A DNA stretch of 64,000 bases from Rhytidiadelphus loreus (GCA_947034895.1 OX344763.1:29263025-29327024); one strand, 5' to 3'; shown: positions 1 through 13,000, counted from the first letter of the stretch. Notes: generated from the letters alone by a model not told the origin. Numbers and translations are program-made.

Positions 1-1298
1 ATCCACTCCACACCGTAACATCTATCGATCCAGCCCAATCACCGAAGACACCACCACTATAGAAATTAATTCCACTCACCAAACACTACGACACCCCACA
101 AACAAAACTATAGAACTCAGCCACACTCCTACGCACAATCGAACACTGCTAGCCTTCACCGCTACAGGAGCTCTGGATTCTACTTCCAGACTGAGACTTC
201 CCAAACATGAACAATTGATTTTCACCACCAACAATGGATAACCGCCAGTAACCACCACAAACAGTTGTACCCCATTCATCCACATTGACTTGCATCCATT
301 GATAATAAACACCATAAAACCCCACTGAAAAGATAATAACCAGATTTAACCATTGCAACCACACTAGTACTATAGCAAAATTGGAAAATTGCCAAAAATT
401 TACAACTATACACGTTTCCACTATAGATCGTATGACTACAAGTTGTTAGTATAGCTGCAAGTAGTATGAACTTCCCAAAAGACTCTCATCCAAATATAGG
501 TTGGAGTCTTGGCTTCAATTTCCATAGTAGTTTTTTCTTAGTCGAGAGGACATGTGGCATATGATAGCTGTGTTGGTATGGGTGCAATATATGAAGATAT
601 GACCACTCGTAAAGACGTGAAGTCTACAGCCACAATTTATGAAGTAAATGGAATGAACTTCCTCATATGGATCCATAAATGCCAATAATATAGCAAATTC
701 TAAATAGTACAAGAGAAAGAGAGCAATTTCCTGAAGAAAATGAGAATGGAGATCATGTTGATAGTGTTAGTATCAGACTTACTTTTAAAATGGTAAACGA
801 TACTATCAGAAATAGTAGGGTATTCCACAAATTTGAATTTATGCCATGTTGACTTTTTTCATTGCCCACCAATCACTTCAAAAATTAAGTCTAAGCTTTT
901 TTTAGTTTCAGTCTATGTACCATATGTTAAAAATGAATAGATAAAATCTAAACAAAAAAACATGAATGTTGTACTATCCTTTGTATACTACAATTCTAAA
1001 AAAAATTTAAGTAAATATCAATTAGGATTTGGAAGTAAATGAATTCCAAAGCTAGCAATCCCATAGAGTCAATTGTTGATGCAGGTTTTATAATCACCCT
1101 AAAGAACACCCATACTTCTTTTCTGAGCTACAATAATTTGAGTATTTTAATGCATGTTGTTGTACATCAATTAAAACCTACCCCCATTAATATTGAAAAC
1201 TTTAGAGAAACATGGCAAGCTAGTTTGAGGGAACCGTGAAAAACTAGTTTACAAAACTTTGAATAATTCTAACTTAAATTTTTTGATGATTATACATT
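1..1298. other. Intergenic DNA, no feature recognised
   Basis: AT-rich sequence with only short open frames that show no recognisable protein signature. I see no RNA gene, tandem repeat or element end before the MITE at 1,299. Confidence 0.5.
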
Positions 1299-2025
1299 GG
1301 GTGGTCGCAAGAAAGACCAAATGATTTTGGTAGCGTTTTCCCAAATTAAACTGAAATTTTCTGTACTCAGTACTGTAAGTACTATGAAACGGAACAATCT
1401 TAGCCGTTGCTCTAAAAAGTTGACAACTAATAGTACTTTTGACTACTTGTAAATGCTAAAAAAGTACTATTTGAAAAAAAGATAGTTTGTCACAAAAAAT
1501 AGATACAATTAAGTATAAATTAATAGTAATTAGAAATCATGAACAAAAAATAAATAAAAATTGGCCATTTGTAAAGACTTGATAGTAATCACATTTCACC
1601 AAAAACTAGAAGTTGAAACCATCTTGAATGGTTGGAGCGCTATACGCAAGGGACCCCTATTTGCACATATGTCGGGGACAAAGAATTGTGATTTCTTGAA
1701 TGCCCTTTGGTGGGCACATGCTTGTCTAGTGTGAGAATAGTCTACAAAAAATTCAACTGAACATCATAATTTTTGGATATTCCTTTGTAGTCTGTACTAA
1801 AAAATCCTAAACCACAAAGTGTGACAAATGAGCTAAATTGACATTTAATTATAAAATTATTTTTCAAAATTTCTGAAAAATAATGAATCACATGCTATTT
1901 GAATTAGCCATCTTCAATAAAAAAATTCAAATCCATTGGCTTCATTTTCCGAAAGTTACAGCAAAAGGCAATTCTATCACTTCAATTGTGAGACAAAATA
2001 AGACTAGTTTTTCTTGCAATCACCC
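1299..2025. mobile_element. MITE copy 1 of the GGGTG...GCAAGAAACAC family (727 bp)
   Basis: The left end reads GGGTGGTCGCAAGAAAGACC and the right end is the inverse TTTTTCTTGCAATCACCC. It is flanked on both sides by CATT (1,295-1,298 and 2,026-2,029), a 4-bp target-site duplication. There is no coding capacity. The interior is related in inverted orientation to the copy at 17,975-18,690: both carry a block reading roughly 'caagggacccctatttgc', a block ending 'tggtgggcacatgc', and several AGTACT-like words near one end. It is non-autonomous, and no partner transposase is visible in the window. Confidence 0.8.
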
Positions 2026-3402
2026 CATTTTGAACTTAAATTTCTTTATCATCAAGAATTGATTAAAAAAATTTAGAAAAAAAATAAAAAATAAAAAATA
2101 GATTTTAATTTTTTTTTAAACACTTGGGGGGTGCACTATAACAAACCATGTGTGAACAAGTGGTTTTTAATAAACTATAATTTCAACCTAAAATTTTGAA
2201 CATTGTTTAATAATAACTATAGCTTTCTATTGCCAAAATTTCCAACTCAAATAAAATATGAAATGATTTCTAGAAGAGGTTGAAAATGAACTAAAATGGC
2301 ATGTTTTTCAACTCAAATAATTATAGAGGACACATTTACATGACCATTGAGTCAATTTTCAACTCAAAATGAGCTTTCAATAATGAGTTATTTTTAGTAT
2401 TTTTTGTTCATTTTTAAGACAGTTTTTTCTTAAATAATATAAGGGTGTGAAAGTTATTTTTCAGTTCTACAGTGTATATTTTTACTTCAAAAATTTGTAA
2501 CTAATTATTATTAACAAATAATAATATCAATAATTCAAAACATAAACTTTCAAAGTAGGAAAATCTATTCATATTTTTTTAATTTTGTTTTATTTAAAAT
2601 TCAAAAAGTATATAGGGGGTCCAAAGTTTTGTTTGCACGTGGTTTCTAATGGATACTCTAAATGACCCCCTTGAGAAAAAATATTAAATACAAGAAGATA
2701 TGTGAGCTCTATTTTAAGCCTACCTTAATATTCTTTCATTCCTTCTATTTTAATCTAAATTCAATGTAAGAAATTAAAAGTATGTTGAAATGTGCTTGAG
2801 GTGTACTTCAAGAAAAGTAAAAGTGTGTTGAGGTGTGAACCTCAAACACACCTTAACACATTCTTTTACTTTTACTTAAGCCTACCTCCAAAATTCTTTT
2901 ACCTTCAATTAAGCCTACCTCCAAAACTTTTTTACTTTTTATATTGATCTAAAGTATGCATAAACAAAAATAATGTGGTAGTCTTATTATTATTCTTAGT
3001 CAATACAATTTTTATGTTTCAACCATTAGTCATAGTTGAATAAATCTCTCACAACACTTGCCTTTTATATTCAAAATTTCTTGAAGACATCCCAAATAGT
3101 TGAAATTGGTGTTAAGCAAGCATTTTAGCATATGAAATTGAACATGTGAACCCCATTCTTATTTATTTTTGAGTTGGGATGTCAAACAATCAAACAATTG
3201 TGAAAAAATCTAAAGGCATCCAAAACACCCACAAATTTGTATGGATTATAACTAATTTGACCCCACGACTCAAGAGTTGTGGGCCATTTTCTAAGGTGTG
3301 ACTAATGTAACTACTGATTAATGTTCCTTTGGGGCATTAGTCACATTACTCACACCTCAAGAAATCTCCCACAATACTTTGCATTTGAAATCAATATTCA
3401 CT
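2026..3402. other. AT-rich intergenic DNA with one short hairpin
   Basis: No gene is recognised. An imperfect inverted repeat at about 2,809-2,880 pairs AAGAAAAGTAAAAG...GTGTTGAGGTGT with its complement and could be a worn short foldback element. A single CACTA-like start (CACTATAACAAACCATG) at 2,134 resembles the MITE end at 25,469, but no matching right end was found nearby. Confidence 0.4.
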
Positions 3403-3710
3403 CATTACATGTGTTTTGGCTCTCAGGGAAGGCTGCGAGTTCCCAACTCGAAACCCCCCTGAGAACCGCCAAAAACCATTGTTCCCCGCCTGTGATGACT
3501 TGGCCGAGAGACTGCCAGGTCAATTTTTTCGAAATAAATAAATAAATAAATAAAACTTTGTTTCTCATTTTAAGGACTTAAATTTTTTATTTTTTTTATT
3601 TTTTTTATTTGGTCAAATCTTTTTTTTTGATAGTGGCGTTCTTTCACTGCCGGGGGAACGCCGGGAACGGCCCATAAATGGCCCTGAAAACCCCAAAATC
3701 TCTTCTAATG
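3403..3710. mobile_element. Short TIR element, family with 42,653-42,940
   Basis: The ends are imperfect inverted repeats beginning CATTACATG and ending CTAATG, followed inward by TTTT(C)GG(G)CC(T)C. The interior is comparatively GC-rich, with a (AAAT)n microsatellite at about 3,530-3,553. The copy at 42,653-42,940 shares the termini and the GC-rich 'actgccgggggaa...ggaacg' type block near the right side. Neither copy has a clear target-site duplication. Confidence 0.55.
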
Positions 3711-4144
3711 TTTGAGGAAAAAAAACTCTCGAGGTTCACTTTTAGCATTAGAACAATCACATCTATGGAATTAATGTGTTCTATTTGCGTTTTAAAGCTT
3801 GTAAGGATTCAATTTTTTCTTTTATTACATAGCTTTGTTTCTTTAAGATTTTTTTAAAGAATTAAATTCTCATTTTTTTTACTATGATTTTTCTATATTT
3901 TGAAATGAATTCTTTAGGAGAAGAGAATTTAAACTTGTTTGAAATGTAGAATGCAAGGTTTTGAAGTTAAGAACATTTGAAGTCTCCAAAACTAGTTTGC
4001 CACAGTTCTTTTAAGTGTGCAATGGTGATGGGGTTGAGTTTTGAATGATGTACAACAACAAACAATAAAATACTCAAATAATTGTCTCGCTTTGAATAGT
4101 GAAAGATACTATTAGTAATAGTATTGTATTGCATAAATCTAAAT

Positions 4145-5512
4145 TTATGCCATGTTGGCCCCTTTCAATATCCACAAGTGTTCTATGAGGTCTCCTCGAA
4201 GTACATAGTAAGTATCTTCATCTTCTATTTCCCTAGTACTATTGAGCAACTCATCAAATGTTAATCCTCTAGCAAATGGCAATGGAGTCTCTTTTTGCAA
4301 CTCTGTTACTATGTCTTCGAGGCCATGTACATCTTGTTCATTCTCCATTCCTCCACTATCATGTTGTGGAGGATGCAACAAGAAAACATAATATCTCCTA
4401 TGACTTCCATACTCCATGTCGACACAGGTTTTTGATGATGGCAAACCAGGCTTGAAGTATACCAAAACAACACTTCACGTCTTTGCAAACTACCTCATGT
4501 TGTTGTGCAAAATATCTCTTCTTCTCATGGGTTGGATGGTGGATACTTTGAACAAACAAGCCCAAAGAGGGTAGGTGCCATCTATCAAAAGGTAATAGCG
4601 ATCGTATTGGTACCCATTGACTGTAAACTACATATCCCATCACTTACTAGTCAACATGTTATGTATCAATGGGGAGAAGTCCAAAACATTATGTTCATTG
4701 TTAGACTCTAGGAATTCAAAGAAACCATGACAAATATGAAAATCTTCAATGGCGATGGCTTCAAGAGTAATTGACTTCTTACCACCTCTATCCCCAAAGT
4801 CACCTTACCAAGCCACTAGGCAATTTTTTCACTTATAGTGCATACAATCTAATAAAGCAAACATACTTGGTAAACCTTGAGCTTCACTGAGGGCTAAGTC
4901 CTTGTCAAAGTTTGCTTGTGTTGGTTGTCTCAAATGATACTCCTTGAAAATTACCTAAATTGCCACATAAAACCTCTTCATGGACTCCATTGCAATTGTA
5001 TTACTCATGCAACAATATTCATTAGTGGCATCTAATTAAATGCCATAAGAAAGCATACAAAGCGTAACATTGATCTTTTGATGTAGAGACAATTCCATGT
5101 ATCTAAATGCATCCTTCTTTTGCACAAAATAAGAGTCATGCGTACAAACTTTGTCCATGATAAACATAAACAAGGAACAACTTATTCTATAGCGTTTGCC
5201 CAAACAAAGAAGCTCCATAAAAAGGGGATTCACTAAAATAATCCTTGAACATCCTATCATGCATCTCATGGCAATCTCTATCTACATTTGAGGTTTCCCA
5301 ATTTCCCCAGGACGAGATCCACCCCCAACGGAGGGCCTCGTGAACCCATTTTTAACCCTAAATCCTAAACCCAAATTCAAATTTACAATGAACTCATCAT
5401 CATCATCATCATCATCATCATTGTCATTGAATAATTCTTGACTACCCCGGAAGGGAGCCCTCCAAGCATCCATCCCTAAACACTCTCTATAAAATACAAA
5501 AAATGCAAACAA
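4145..5512 (-). pseudogene. PIF/Harbinger transposase relic (HARBI1-like nuclease)
   Basis: Read on the minus strand in three pieces, this is a degenerate plant PIF/Harbinger DDE nuclease. The N-terminal part (5,269-5,036) has 'HDSYFVQKKDAFRY' followed by 'LHQKINVTLCMLSYG'. The middle (about 4,890-4,650) reads 'LLDCMHYK', stop, 'KNCLVAW', stop, 'GDFGDRGGKKSITLEAIA', then 'NNEHNVLDFSPL'. The C-terminal part has 'HEKKRYFAQQHEVVCKDVKC' and 'FGILQAWFAIIKNL'. In the family the second catalytic Asp sits in 'NDxNVL' (here NE) and the Glu in 'KDVERAFG' (here KDVKCCFG), so the active site looks lost as well as the frame. The extreme N-terminal frame (5,512-5,282) has a poly-Asp run from an (ATC)n microsatellite at about 5,397-5,421 and may or may not belong. 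TIRs were not located. Confidence 0.85.
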
Positions 5513-5907
5513 AAGAGTTCTACAAAAATTCTACCAAAAAATTGCTAGAGAAGAGCCAAAAAAATCATAGCCAAAACATGCCACAACTAAAACACTCCAC
5601 ATTCAAAATAGACAACAACCAAAACAGACCTTGTCTCTTACTTGTAGCTCATTATTGTATTAAGTAGCATCTAATAGATTCCAAAATTAGATGCCCATTA
5701 ATCACCGTGGGGAGCATTGACCAGTACAGGAAGTGTTGACCACTTTTGAGTGGGTTTGTTTTTGTCCAACGTTGCGGGTGTCTCTCTTCGCTAGTCTTTG
5801 TTCAAATCACAAGCCAGTAGTTGGACCATTTAGCTAGGCATCTGTGGCTATGCTCTTAAGCTTAGATGATGCTCTTTTGTTGCGGTACTTGTTCAATTTC
5901 TTTCTTC
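5513..5907. other. Intergenic DNA, no feature recognised
   Basis: A possible remainder of the Harbinger element's 5' side, but no TIR or coding signal could be supported. Confidence 0.35.
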
Positions 5908-6147
5908 GAAGAGAAGAAAATTGCGTTGGAACTGTCAAAAACTACGTTGGAACCCACAAAATCATGTGGAATTGGTTTTGTTGAGTTCCTCGTTTCCAAT
6001 GCTGATTTTTGCGTTGGAATGTGTTGAATTGCATTTATGTGTTGCATTCCAACACATTCCAACGCAAAAATCAGCATTGGAAACGAGGAACTCAACAAAA
6101 CCAATCCCACATGGTTTTGTGGGTTCTAACGCAATTTTCTTCTAGTG
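5908..6147. mobile_element. CACTA-type foldback MITE (240 bp)
   Basis: Almost the whole element is one hairpin. The arm from 5,908 (GAAGAGAAGAAAATTGCG) is complementary to the arm ending at 6,147 (CGCAATTTTCTTCTAGTG), with the centre near 6,035. The right terminus inverted reads CACTAGAAGAAAA, the CACTA signature; the left copy of those first bases is mutated. TTC flanks both sides (5,905-5,907 and 6,148-6,150), matching the 3-bp target duplication of CACTA elements. The only open frames are the two hairpin arms. Confidence 0.75.
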
Positions 6148-6342
6148 TTCTTCCATTTCAATGGAACTCACAAGAAAGAAAGCTTAGAATATGAAACAAT
6201 AACCTCAAAAATTGAGTCTATCATTGAATTTGTAATTAATTGAGTTGGGGCTGGATTTTGAGCATCTTTTGAGTTTTGGAAACTCGAGCTGCTTCAAGAT
6301 AGGCAAACCCATATCCATATGTTTAAGAGGATACGGTGCTAA
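6148..6342. repeat. Dispersed repeat shared with 42,180-42,300 (inverted)
   Basis: About 6,160-6,275 is the inverted, diverged counterpart of about 42,180-42,300. The shared words include 'cttagaatatgaaacaataacc', 'attgagtctatcattgaattt' and 'ctggattttgagcatctt'. The function is unknown. Confidence 0.6.
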
Positions 6343-6736
6343 GAGCATCCGCACCATACTTCCCTATCCCTATATCCATTGGGATGAAGGGGAGCAAAGA
6401 TGGGGACAGGGAAGGTAAGTCTCCACTAGTTCTTCCCTAAATTTTCAACTTATTGCTAAATAGAGTTAGGAGAAGTCAAAATGAAACTATAGAAATAGTA
6501 ACAAGGCCAAATAAATAGTACTCTCACAAATCAATAAAGCACAATTCATGTTGGAAAGGTGAAAAGTGGTTTAGGGATTATTCCATTTGAGTTCCCTATC
6601 CATCATCCTATATGGGAAATTTGGACCCACCCCTCCCTAAATTTATAGAGATAGACAATGTTGGTGGAGGGATCTTCTTCCCTATCTAGATAATCTCATT
6701 TAAATAGGGATAGAGAAGCCACTAGTGGGAATGCCC
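6343..6736. mobile_element. Tourist-like (PIF/Harbinger) MITE, 394 bp
   Basis: The left end GAGCATCCGCACCATACTTCC and right end GTGGGAATGCCC form imperfect terminal inverted repeats. TAA flanks the element on both sides (6,340-6,342 and 6,737-6,739), the TWA target duplication expected for PIF/Harbinger. It has no coding capacity. A Harbinger transposase relic lies 0.8 kb away, but the two were not shown to share ends. Confidence 0.8.
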
Positions 6737-6773
6737 TAAGGTAGTTTTCTCTAAAAGAGACCAAGTTCTAAAT

Positions 6774-8238
6774 GCAACCCCTATCTAGAAATGGGTGACA
6801 TGTTGCTTGAAATATCTACTATTGTCAATGAGGAGTTAGATAGAATTAAATGGTCACTTTAAAAGTAGACTACTTTATTGGAATTTAATAGAAATGCATG
6901 ATTGATTGATTTGATTCATGAGATTATCTTTTATTTGATGAATGCAAGGACACCAAAATATACAAAGAAAGCAACAAAGAAAAATTTGTATTGAAGTCGA
7001 AAATAAGGATCCATAGATTCCTTTGTTGACTCTTGTCTAACAATTACAAACAAAAAGATATTTAAAAATAGACCATTCTCCAACAAGTGGAAAATGAAAG
7101 AAGCAACTGCACATATGGCTTTGCAAGTTACACAACATGCCAATAAAATCTGACTATGCATTCAAATGTCATTGCAAATCTCTTATGATTCCAAATCTGC
7201 TCTCACAATACGATAACTCACCAACTAATTCCTTCAAATTTCCATCCACCTAATCTCATTGATGTCTACTTCATGAACTACGTGACTTACAAATTTTAAC
7301 TACATGGTGAAAGGGCCAATCGTAGGGTATGGCATTTGATATCGGTTGATATTAGGTTCACATATCTAGGCAATGAGCCATTAACATCCGCTACTAGTAT
7401 AAGTACCAAAGTGATCAAAGTGACCAAAAATAATTGCTTCCATATTGGAACAAGTAAATAAGGAAGGAAAATAAAGTATAAATACAATTTGGAAATCTTG
7501 TCCTAAAATTTTGGATATAGATGCTTGTTTTTGGATCAAGTATCAACTTCCAAATTAGAATTAATTTGGAAATGTAGAGGTTAAGAAGGGAATTAGTGGA
7601 AATATGACAATCACAACAATTTTCTAGATTTGATGAGAATTTTGGAGCGAGAGATTCACAACAAAATGAATTTCAAGTAGTTTGCCTGTGATGGTTGTAA
7701 ACAAGAAGCTACTGTCAAGAAATACCAAAAGTTACAAATGCACCTACATTCCTTTTTTAGAACAAATTTGCAACAACAATTTATCATTGATATAATGTTT
7801 TGGGTAAATTTTTTTATAAAATTATAATTTTTTTTTAAAGCTCAACATCTTTTGCATCTACAAATGCTCCGATTCTACACTAGCACAATATAGCATTGTT
7901 CTAAACTTGATTAAATAGCCACTCATGTGAAACTAAGTGCATGCTTTTATTACATTCTAATTATACATTCTTCAACCCTCCAATCTCGCCTCCAATAGTT
8001 ATAACTATATTTAAAGAATAGAAAGACATACATCATGATCAATTCTAAAGTGTCATGTGGCCTTTTTGAAAAAATGTTAGGATTCTTATACAAAGACTCC
8101 AAATCTTATATAGCAAAGGTATGTAGTCTTAATGTCATTCACTTGCAATCCTAGGATTCTTGCATAGAACCCAAGATCAATAAACTCTTTAGTCACACCC
8201 AAAACTCAAAGATTAGAGCGCTCTCTCTCTCTCTCTCT
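6774..8238. repeat. Arm A, outer part, of the three-copy large duplication
   Basis: Inverted counterpart of arm B from about 53,727 down to 52,260, and direct counterpart of arm C from 61,858. Divergence is greater outside position 7,096, where arm C starts. A 63-codon frame at 7,296-7,487 (minus) is conserved in all three copies with three substitutions, but it has no family match and its conservation is explained by recent duplication. The segment ends in a (CT)n tract at 8,220-8,238, where the arm is interrupted. Confidence 0.85.
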
Positions 8239-8510
8239 CAAACCTAAGTACAACAAAGCTCACTCAAACAGTGATACAACTAGGAAAAAATACGGTTCAT
8301 TATCCTGATACGGAGATGAGCAACGTACTAGTGGGCATAGTAATGCATCTGAGAACGTACATCATGACTTCAAAACAAGGGTATAAATTGGTTGTACTGT
8401 GATAGTGTGTGAGCCCCAAATTCGTCACTAGGAACTCATAGTTTTCTCTTTTTTAGTTTGTTGCAAATTAAGGCATAAAATAATACAAAAAGCCAAAAAA
8501 AAGTGTAGAA

Positions 8511-9248
8511 GGGTAGTTGCAAGAAACACTTCACGTTTTTCGTTCAAAACTGCATTTTTTTGGCTATAGGACTGGCAGTACTATGCAATACTACTAATAC
8601 TACGTTTTAGAAGCGCCCCGACACATCTACACTGTTGATTGAAGGTGCCTGCAGATCTACACCGTTGATTTAGTACTATGTTGTACTATGCAGTACTATG
8701 GACTACTACGAAGTACTGTAGAAGCCACTGGAAGCAGAAAATAGTAGAGAAGGGGTCTATAGAGATTTTCATTTTTAGTAATTAAAAAAAAATCCAAAAG
8801 AATTCCATAAAAAAAGACATTTTGCTAGAGAAGGCTGTACTCACATTGCACCAAAAAATTCATGAAGGAAATTTTTTCCCTCATCATAGCTTTCATGCAA
8901 AGGAAGGTCACTTTGACCCCATGTGTGCAATTGACATGATGCTATTTTCATAAAAACTCATCGTCATCCCTTTTAGTGTTAGTAGACCTCCAACATGTCC
9001 AAATTGTGTCAAAAATAGGACTAAAAATCCCCAAAATGGCCAAGGTAGACACCCAATCGGGGGCAGCTTAAAAATAGTAAACTAATTTTTTTTAAATTTA
9101 AAAAATTACACAAGGTTTGTAACTTTAGCATCTACCTTCATTCCAAATTTCATGCCAAATGGACAAAAAATGCAAAAGTTATGAACAAAAAGCCAATTTT
9201 TGAGGGCAAGGGGACAAGAAATAGGACAAGTGTTTTTTGCAATCACCC
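8511..9248. mobile_element. MITE copy 2 of the GGGTG...GCAAGAAACAC family (738 bp)
   Basis: The left end GGGTAGTTGCAAGAAACAC and the right end GTGTTTTTTGCAATCACCC are inverted repeats. The flanks AGAA and ATAA are compatible with a worn 4-bp target duplication. The interior is rich in AGTACT/GTACTATG words and 'accgttgatt', as in the copy at 17,975-18,690. It is nested inside the 7.6-kb insertion. Confidence 0.75.
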
Positions 9249-10200
9249 ATAACCAAAATAGGTATGTCACGTACCAGTATAGCATTTGGTCATAAATAGC
9301 CTTTTACCTGTAGAATACCTACAAACCCCACTTGTATATAGGATAGAACCCGTAAGTAGTGGGAAACAATAGGATTACCGGGAACTTACCCGAAATAATC
9401 CAAATCCAATGCATGTGACAGTGATAGGCTAAATTGGTCCTAGGAGAGTTAGGAATATCCCCACATAAATCTCCAAAGATAGGTTCTAGTTTCCCCATTC
9501 CATCAACAAAATAGTAGGAACCCCAACTGTTAGCTTGCAAGTGTCACTTTTTCAAGATAGGCCACATGGAGGAATCCATGACCGCCGGATAGTGCTCTTG
9601 GATTTGGAACATGTCAGGGTATCTACAGCGAAATCCATTCGCCAAGATTCCCTCACGTGTGAAAGATTCCCTGACTGCTGGTAATTCAAGAGAAGTCAAT
9701 TTTTGCCTTGCCACCGACTATGTGCCAGATTAGCCCAAGACTTGGCACGTGGCTTGGAGAATTCCATGAGAGGTTCCCCCAAAAGTCTCGGTTTTTTCTG
9801 ATCTCTAGAAGATTTTTTCCGAGTAGTCAACCGCCAAAAGCCACGACATAAAATTCATATAAATTACCTAGGAGACGGTAAAATCTCACTAAAAAACAGA
9901 TTAGCATATTTTATGTTAATAACGAGCCCCGACAAATTTCATGGTGTTCTGATAGCGGGAGGCAGCCGAATCATCAATATTCTTGCAATTATTAATTACG
10001 ACAAGATATTCGTGGAGTTGACTGGCGTCCCGGGAGCGTACGAAGTCGGAATGAAGACATCAAGGAGTCTTTTCTTACTCCCTAGAACCTCTTCAACAAC
10101 CCTAACTAGTTACCCTGGCCAAAAAAGGTAAATTCCAAAAGTTAGTTTTTAACCCTTTTACTGGTTTCAGTTGGCGCTAGTTTCTGATGGTTTTTTCGCA
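9249..10200. other. Unassigned DNA inside the insertion
   Basis: Short open frames (9,319-9,540 minus; 9,913-10,131 plus) show no recognisable domain. No repeat boundary or RNA gene was seen. Confidence 0.35.
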
Positions 10201-13000
10201 ATAGAAGAAGGGGTTAGGGAGTCTTCTAGACCAAAAATGGCCTTCTAAAGCCATTGGCGCAATCCGTTTGCAATTTGGAGTTAAATTCCAAAAGATAGAT
10301 GTTAGGACCAACGTAAAACCCAAAATTAGGTGAAAATCTCAAAGGATAAGATTGAAAATCCGGACGGATGAGGTTACTAGTAGTAAGTCGAGGGGGGGTA
10401 GTGGGCCCTTGGAACCTTATAAAAGGGGGCCCTTCTCCCTCCCCAAACACCCCCAATACTTGTCTTGGGTCCGTGGGTCCAAACTCTCTTGGATGTTTTG
10501 GCAATTTGGCCAAAACTCTCTACGATGTTTTCGGAGCACTTTCTATTTTTTTTTTGTTACCTTTCTTTGTGTTGAAGGTCCGTGGGGGTCCTTCTTGTTT
10601 TTTTGTCCTTGTGAACTTTGTATGTCTTTGTGTCCTTGGCTATTGGTGACTTTCGTGTAGTCCTTCTTTTCTTTCTTGTTGATAGCATACTAACCCTAGA
10701 GCAATCCTCCACCATACCTTGGCGATGCCGCTTTGGAGGGCCTCTAGTTCCATGTCCTTCTTGCCGCACTAACTTCGTTGTTACTAACCTTGTGTTTTCC
10801 ACACCTTTGTGCTAACCTAAGTTTCCATGTCACATTGAGTCTCATGGTCGTTTGTGTTAGGAAAAGAGTGGGGTGGTTCCCTTTGGGGTGACAAAACTCT
10901 ACCTTTTCTGGTCAGTTTCCAGTCTTAAATTGTCTGTTAAAAGTCTACCAAACGGCGGAGCTTTGAACCCATAGGAGCCAGTAGTTCTAAATTTGGTGTT
11001 AAAACTAAATCTACGGCAAAGCTTTGCACTTCTTCAAAAGTCCACTCCAAAGTTTAGTTTCCAAAACATGTTCGAAACTAGCCAAAGTTTAATGTCCAAA
11101 ATAGGGGATAGACAAGGCAAGGATAGGGGAAGCTAGGTCTATCTCTTTTCTCATCCTTGTGTGTAGGAGCCCCCCATGATCATTCTTTTACTAGTTCTTT
11201 CGATTACACCAAACCACCATTAGTAGGGTAGCTTGGCCACCGGGGTGTACACCAAAACCAACCAATCGGTCCCACCAGCAACAGCCCAACCAGGCCACCG
11301 CAGCAGCCCAACCGGGTACCGCAATAGGCCAGCCAAGTACCGCCAGTAGGCACCCCGCCGAGTACCGCAGCAGGCTAGTCCCGCCAGCAAGAAGCTGCCA
11401 GGTACCGCCAGCAGGGAGCTGCGAGGGCCTGCCCCTCTGGTAGCAACAACCGAGTCCCGCCAACAGACAACCGTCGAGTCCCGCTAGCTAGGGAGCCCAC
11501 TACCAGCAATAGCTAGCCGGGTACCACAATAGGCAGCTTTCCGGATACCGCCAGTAGGGAGCCCGTAGCAAGCAGGTAGGCTAGGGCCATTTCCCCTGGG
11601 GAAACAAACTAGGCCTTTGGGGTTGGGTTTTTTTAATTGTTTTTTTGGGTTCTAAAGCTAAAAACTATCAACATTATATAGGGGAAGGGGTAGAGTAGAA
11701 TAGCGTCAAAATTAGGAAGCATTTAGCGTAGAAGAACGTCAAGAGTAGGGCAACATCACAAGTAGAGTAGCACCGAATAGAGTAGAATCAAGAGTGAAGT
11801 AGTACTAAGAGATATATTGCATCAAGAGTGACCGGCTACTAGAGCAGGAGGAGAGAGAGCCAAGGAGCCGATATCCATTATAACCACCATCAAACCTTCC
11901 TCCCTACCAACCTACAACCACCAAAGTGAAGACAAACTCCACAAGTATGAGGGAGGAGGGGGTTTAGATGGGAGGAAGGCTTGGAGAGGAGTAGAAAGGA
12001 TAGGAGGAAATCTTAGAAATCTCCTTCCACCATTAGAATAAACTGACGCGTAAGTAGAAGCGTAAGGGGTAGTTAGCTAATAAGTTGACTTACCAAGTAG
12101 TTAGGTAGCATCTCAACCACCCCCTATTAAGGGGACACAATTGTTAAGACAACGAGAAAAGAAGAAAAGGAAGAAAAGGAAAAGACGTGCAAATCTTTCG
12201 TGATTGTGAGAGATGCATTGGCCAACAAGTAGAGGCTTCCTCGTGGCTTGCGATGGGGGAAGGGGGAGATTTGACGAATTTTAGCATGGATCTTCAAGCT
12301 GGGGTAAGGTCCTAACTTCTCCTCCCCTTAAAACCAAACCGTTAGGGGTTGGGACGTAGCAAGGCCGAGAGCTAGGTGCCATTAGGACCCCAGTCAGGTC
12401 AAAATAGAATAGATAAGCTTAGAGTAGACACCGAGGGGTTTCCAAAAAGATAAGACACGTAGATATCAGAGTTCGGAGGACCAAGATATCGATGGATGAA
12501 GTTTAGAGCCCAAACCGGATGAAACTGAGAAGTGTTCGTCCCACTAAGATAAAACTTAGGATTTAGCTAGAGTATAGGGGGTCAGGACCGTAGGTCAAAT
12601 TCCGCCCTCAATTGGAACTAAAAGTCCATAGGAAACGATGGATGAAGTTGCTAGTCAACTGACCTAAAACTTCATCTGCTCATAGTGGTTCACCACAGAG
12701 CCAAATTGAACGAGCGTTAGGTTTTTAGAAATGGCATGAGATAAGCCACCACCTTAGATTGATAGAATAGACCTTAGGAATAGGAAACACAGAACCATAA
12801 CATCGCGGGATAGATGGCTTAGGAGTCACCCAGAATCAATTAGAGAGTCTCGATTAGGGAATTAGCAAAAAAGATCCATTGCTTGGAAGGCATAATGGAT
12901 TGATGCTTAGACACCCATTAGAATAGAAACTTACCATAGAACTAGAACCTAGTTGTGTTTGCCGATTTACCAAGGGTGGGTAAATAAACGTCTACACAGC
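10201..13000 (-). mobile_element. Fragment of a retroelement-like repeat, related to 56.1-57.1 kb
   Basis: Read on the minus strand, 12,985 to about 12,010 matches 56,093 to about 57,085 throughout. It starts at 'tttatttacccacc.ttggtaaatc', runs through 'ctcatgccatttctaaaaac' and 'ttttggaaacc.ctcgg', and ends near 'attctaatggtggaag'. Beyond the shared block comes a TATA-like 'cctatataatg' (about 11,680), the GC-rich minisatellite, and a short Lys/Arg-rich frame (10,802-10,557) with no recognised domain. The partner's coding ORF has no counterpart here: the match stops at about 13,000. LTR boundaries, primer-binding site and polyprotein were not found, so the class is a guess. Confidence 0.5.
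11210..11580. repeat. GC-rich degenerate minisatellite (GCGGTACC-type)
   Basis: The minus strand repeats the words CTGGCGGTAC, CTGCGGTACCCGG and CTGGCGGGACT at short irregular intervals in otherwise AT-rich DNA. The 90-residue Gly/Ala/Trp-rich open frame here is a translation of the repeat, not a credible protein. Confidence 0.7.

Noticed and set aside
7296..7487. 63-codon hydrophobic frame conserved in arms A, B and C (also 52,995-53,186 and 62,059-62,250)
   Set aside because: Conservation is expected from recent duplication, there is no family match or promoter, and A-to-B changes include radical replacements (K/E, Y/C).
10226..10660. Overlapping ~95-102 codon frames on both strands
   Set aside because: Three mutually overlapping frames with no domain; probably the leader region of the repeat element.
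11191..11463. 90-codon Gly/Trp/Ala-rich open frame
   Set aside because: Translation of a GC-rich minisatellite; no start context or domain.
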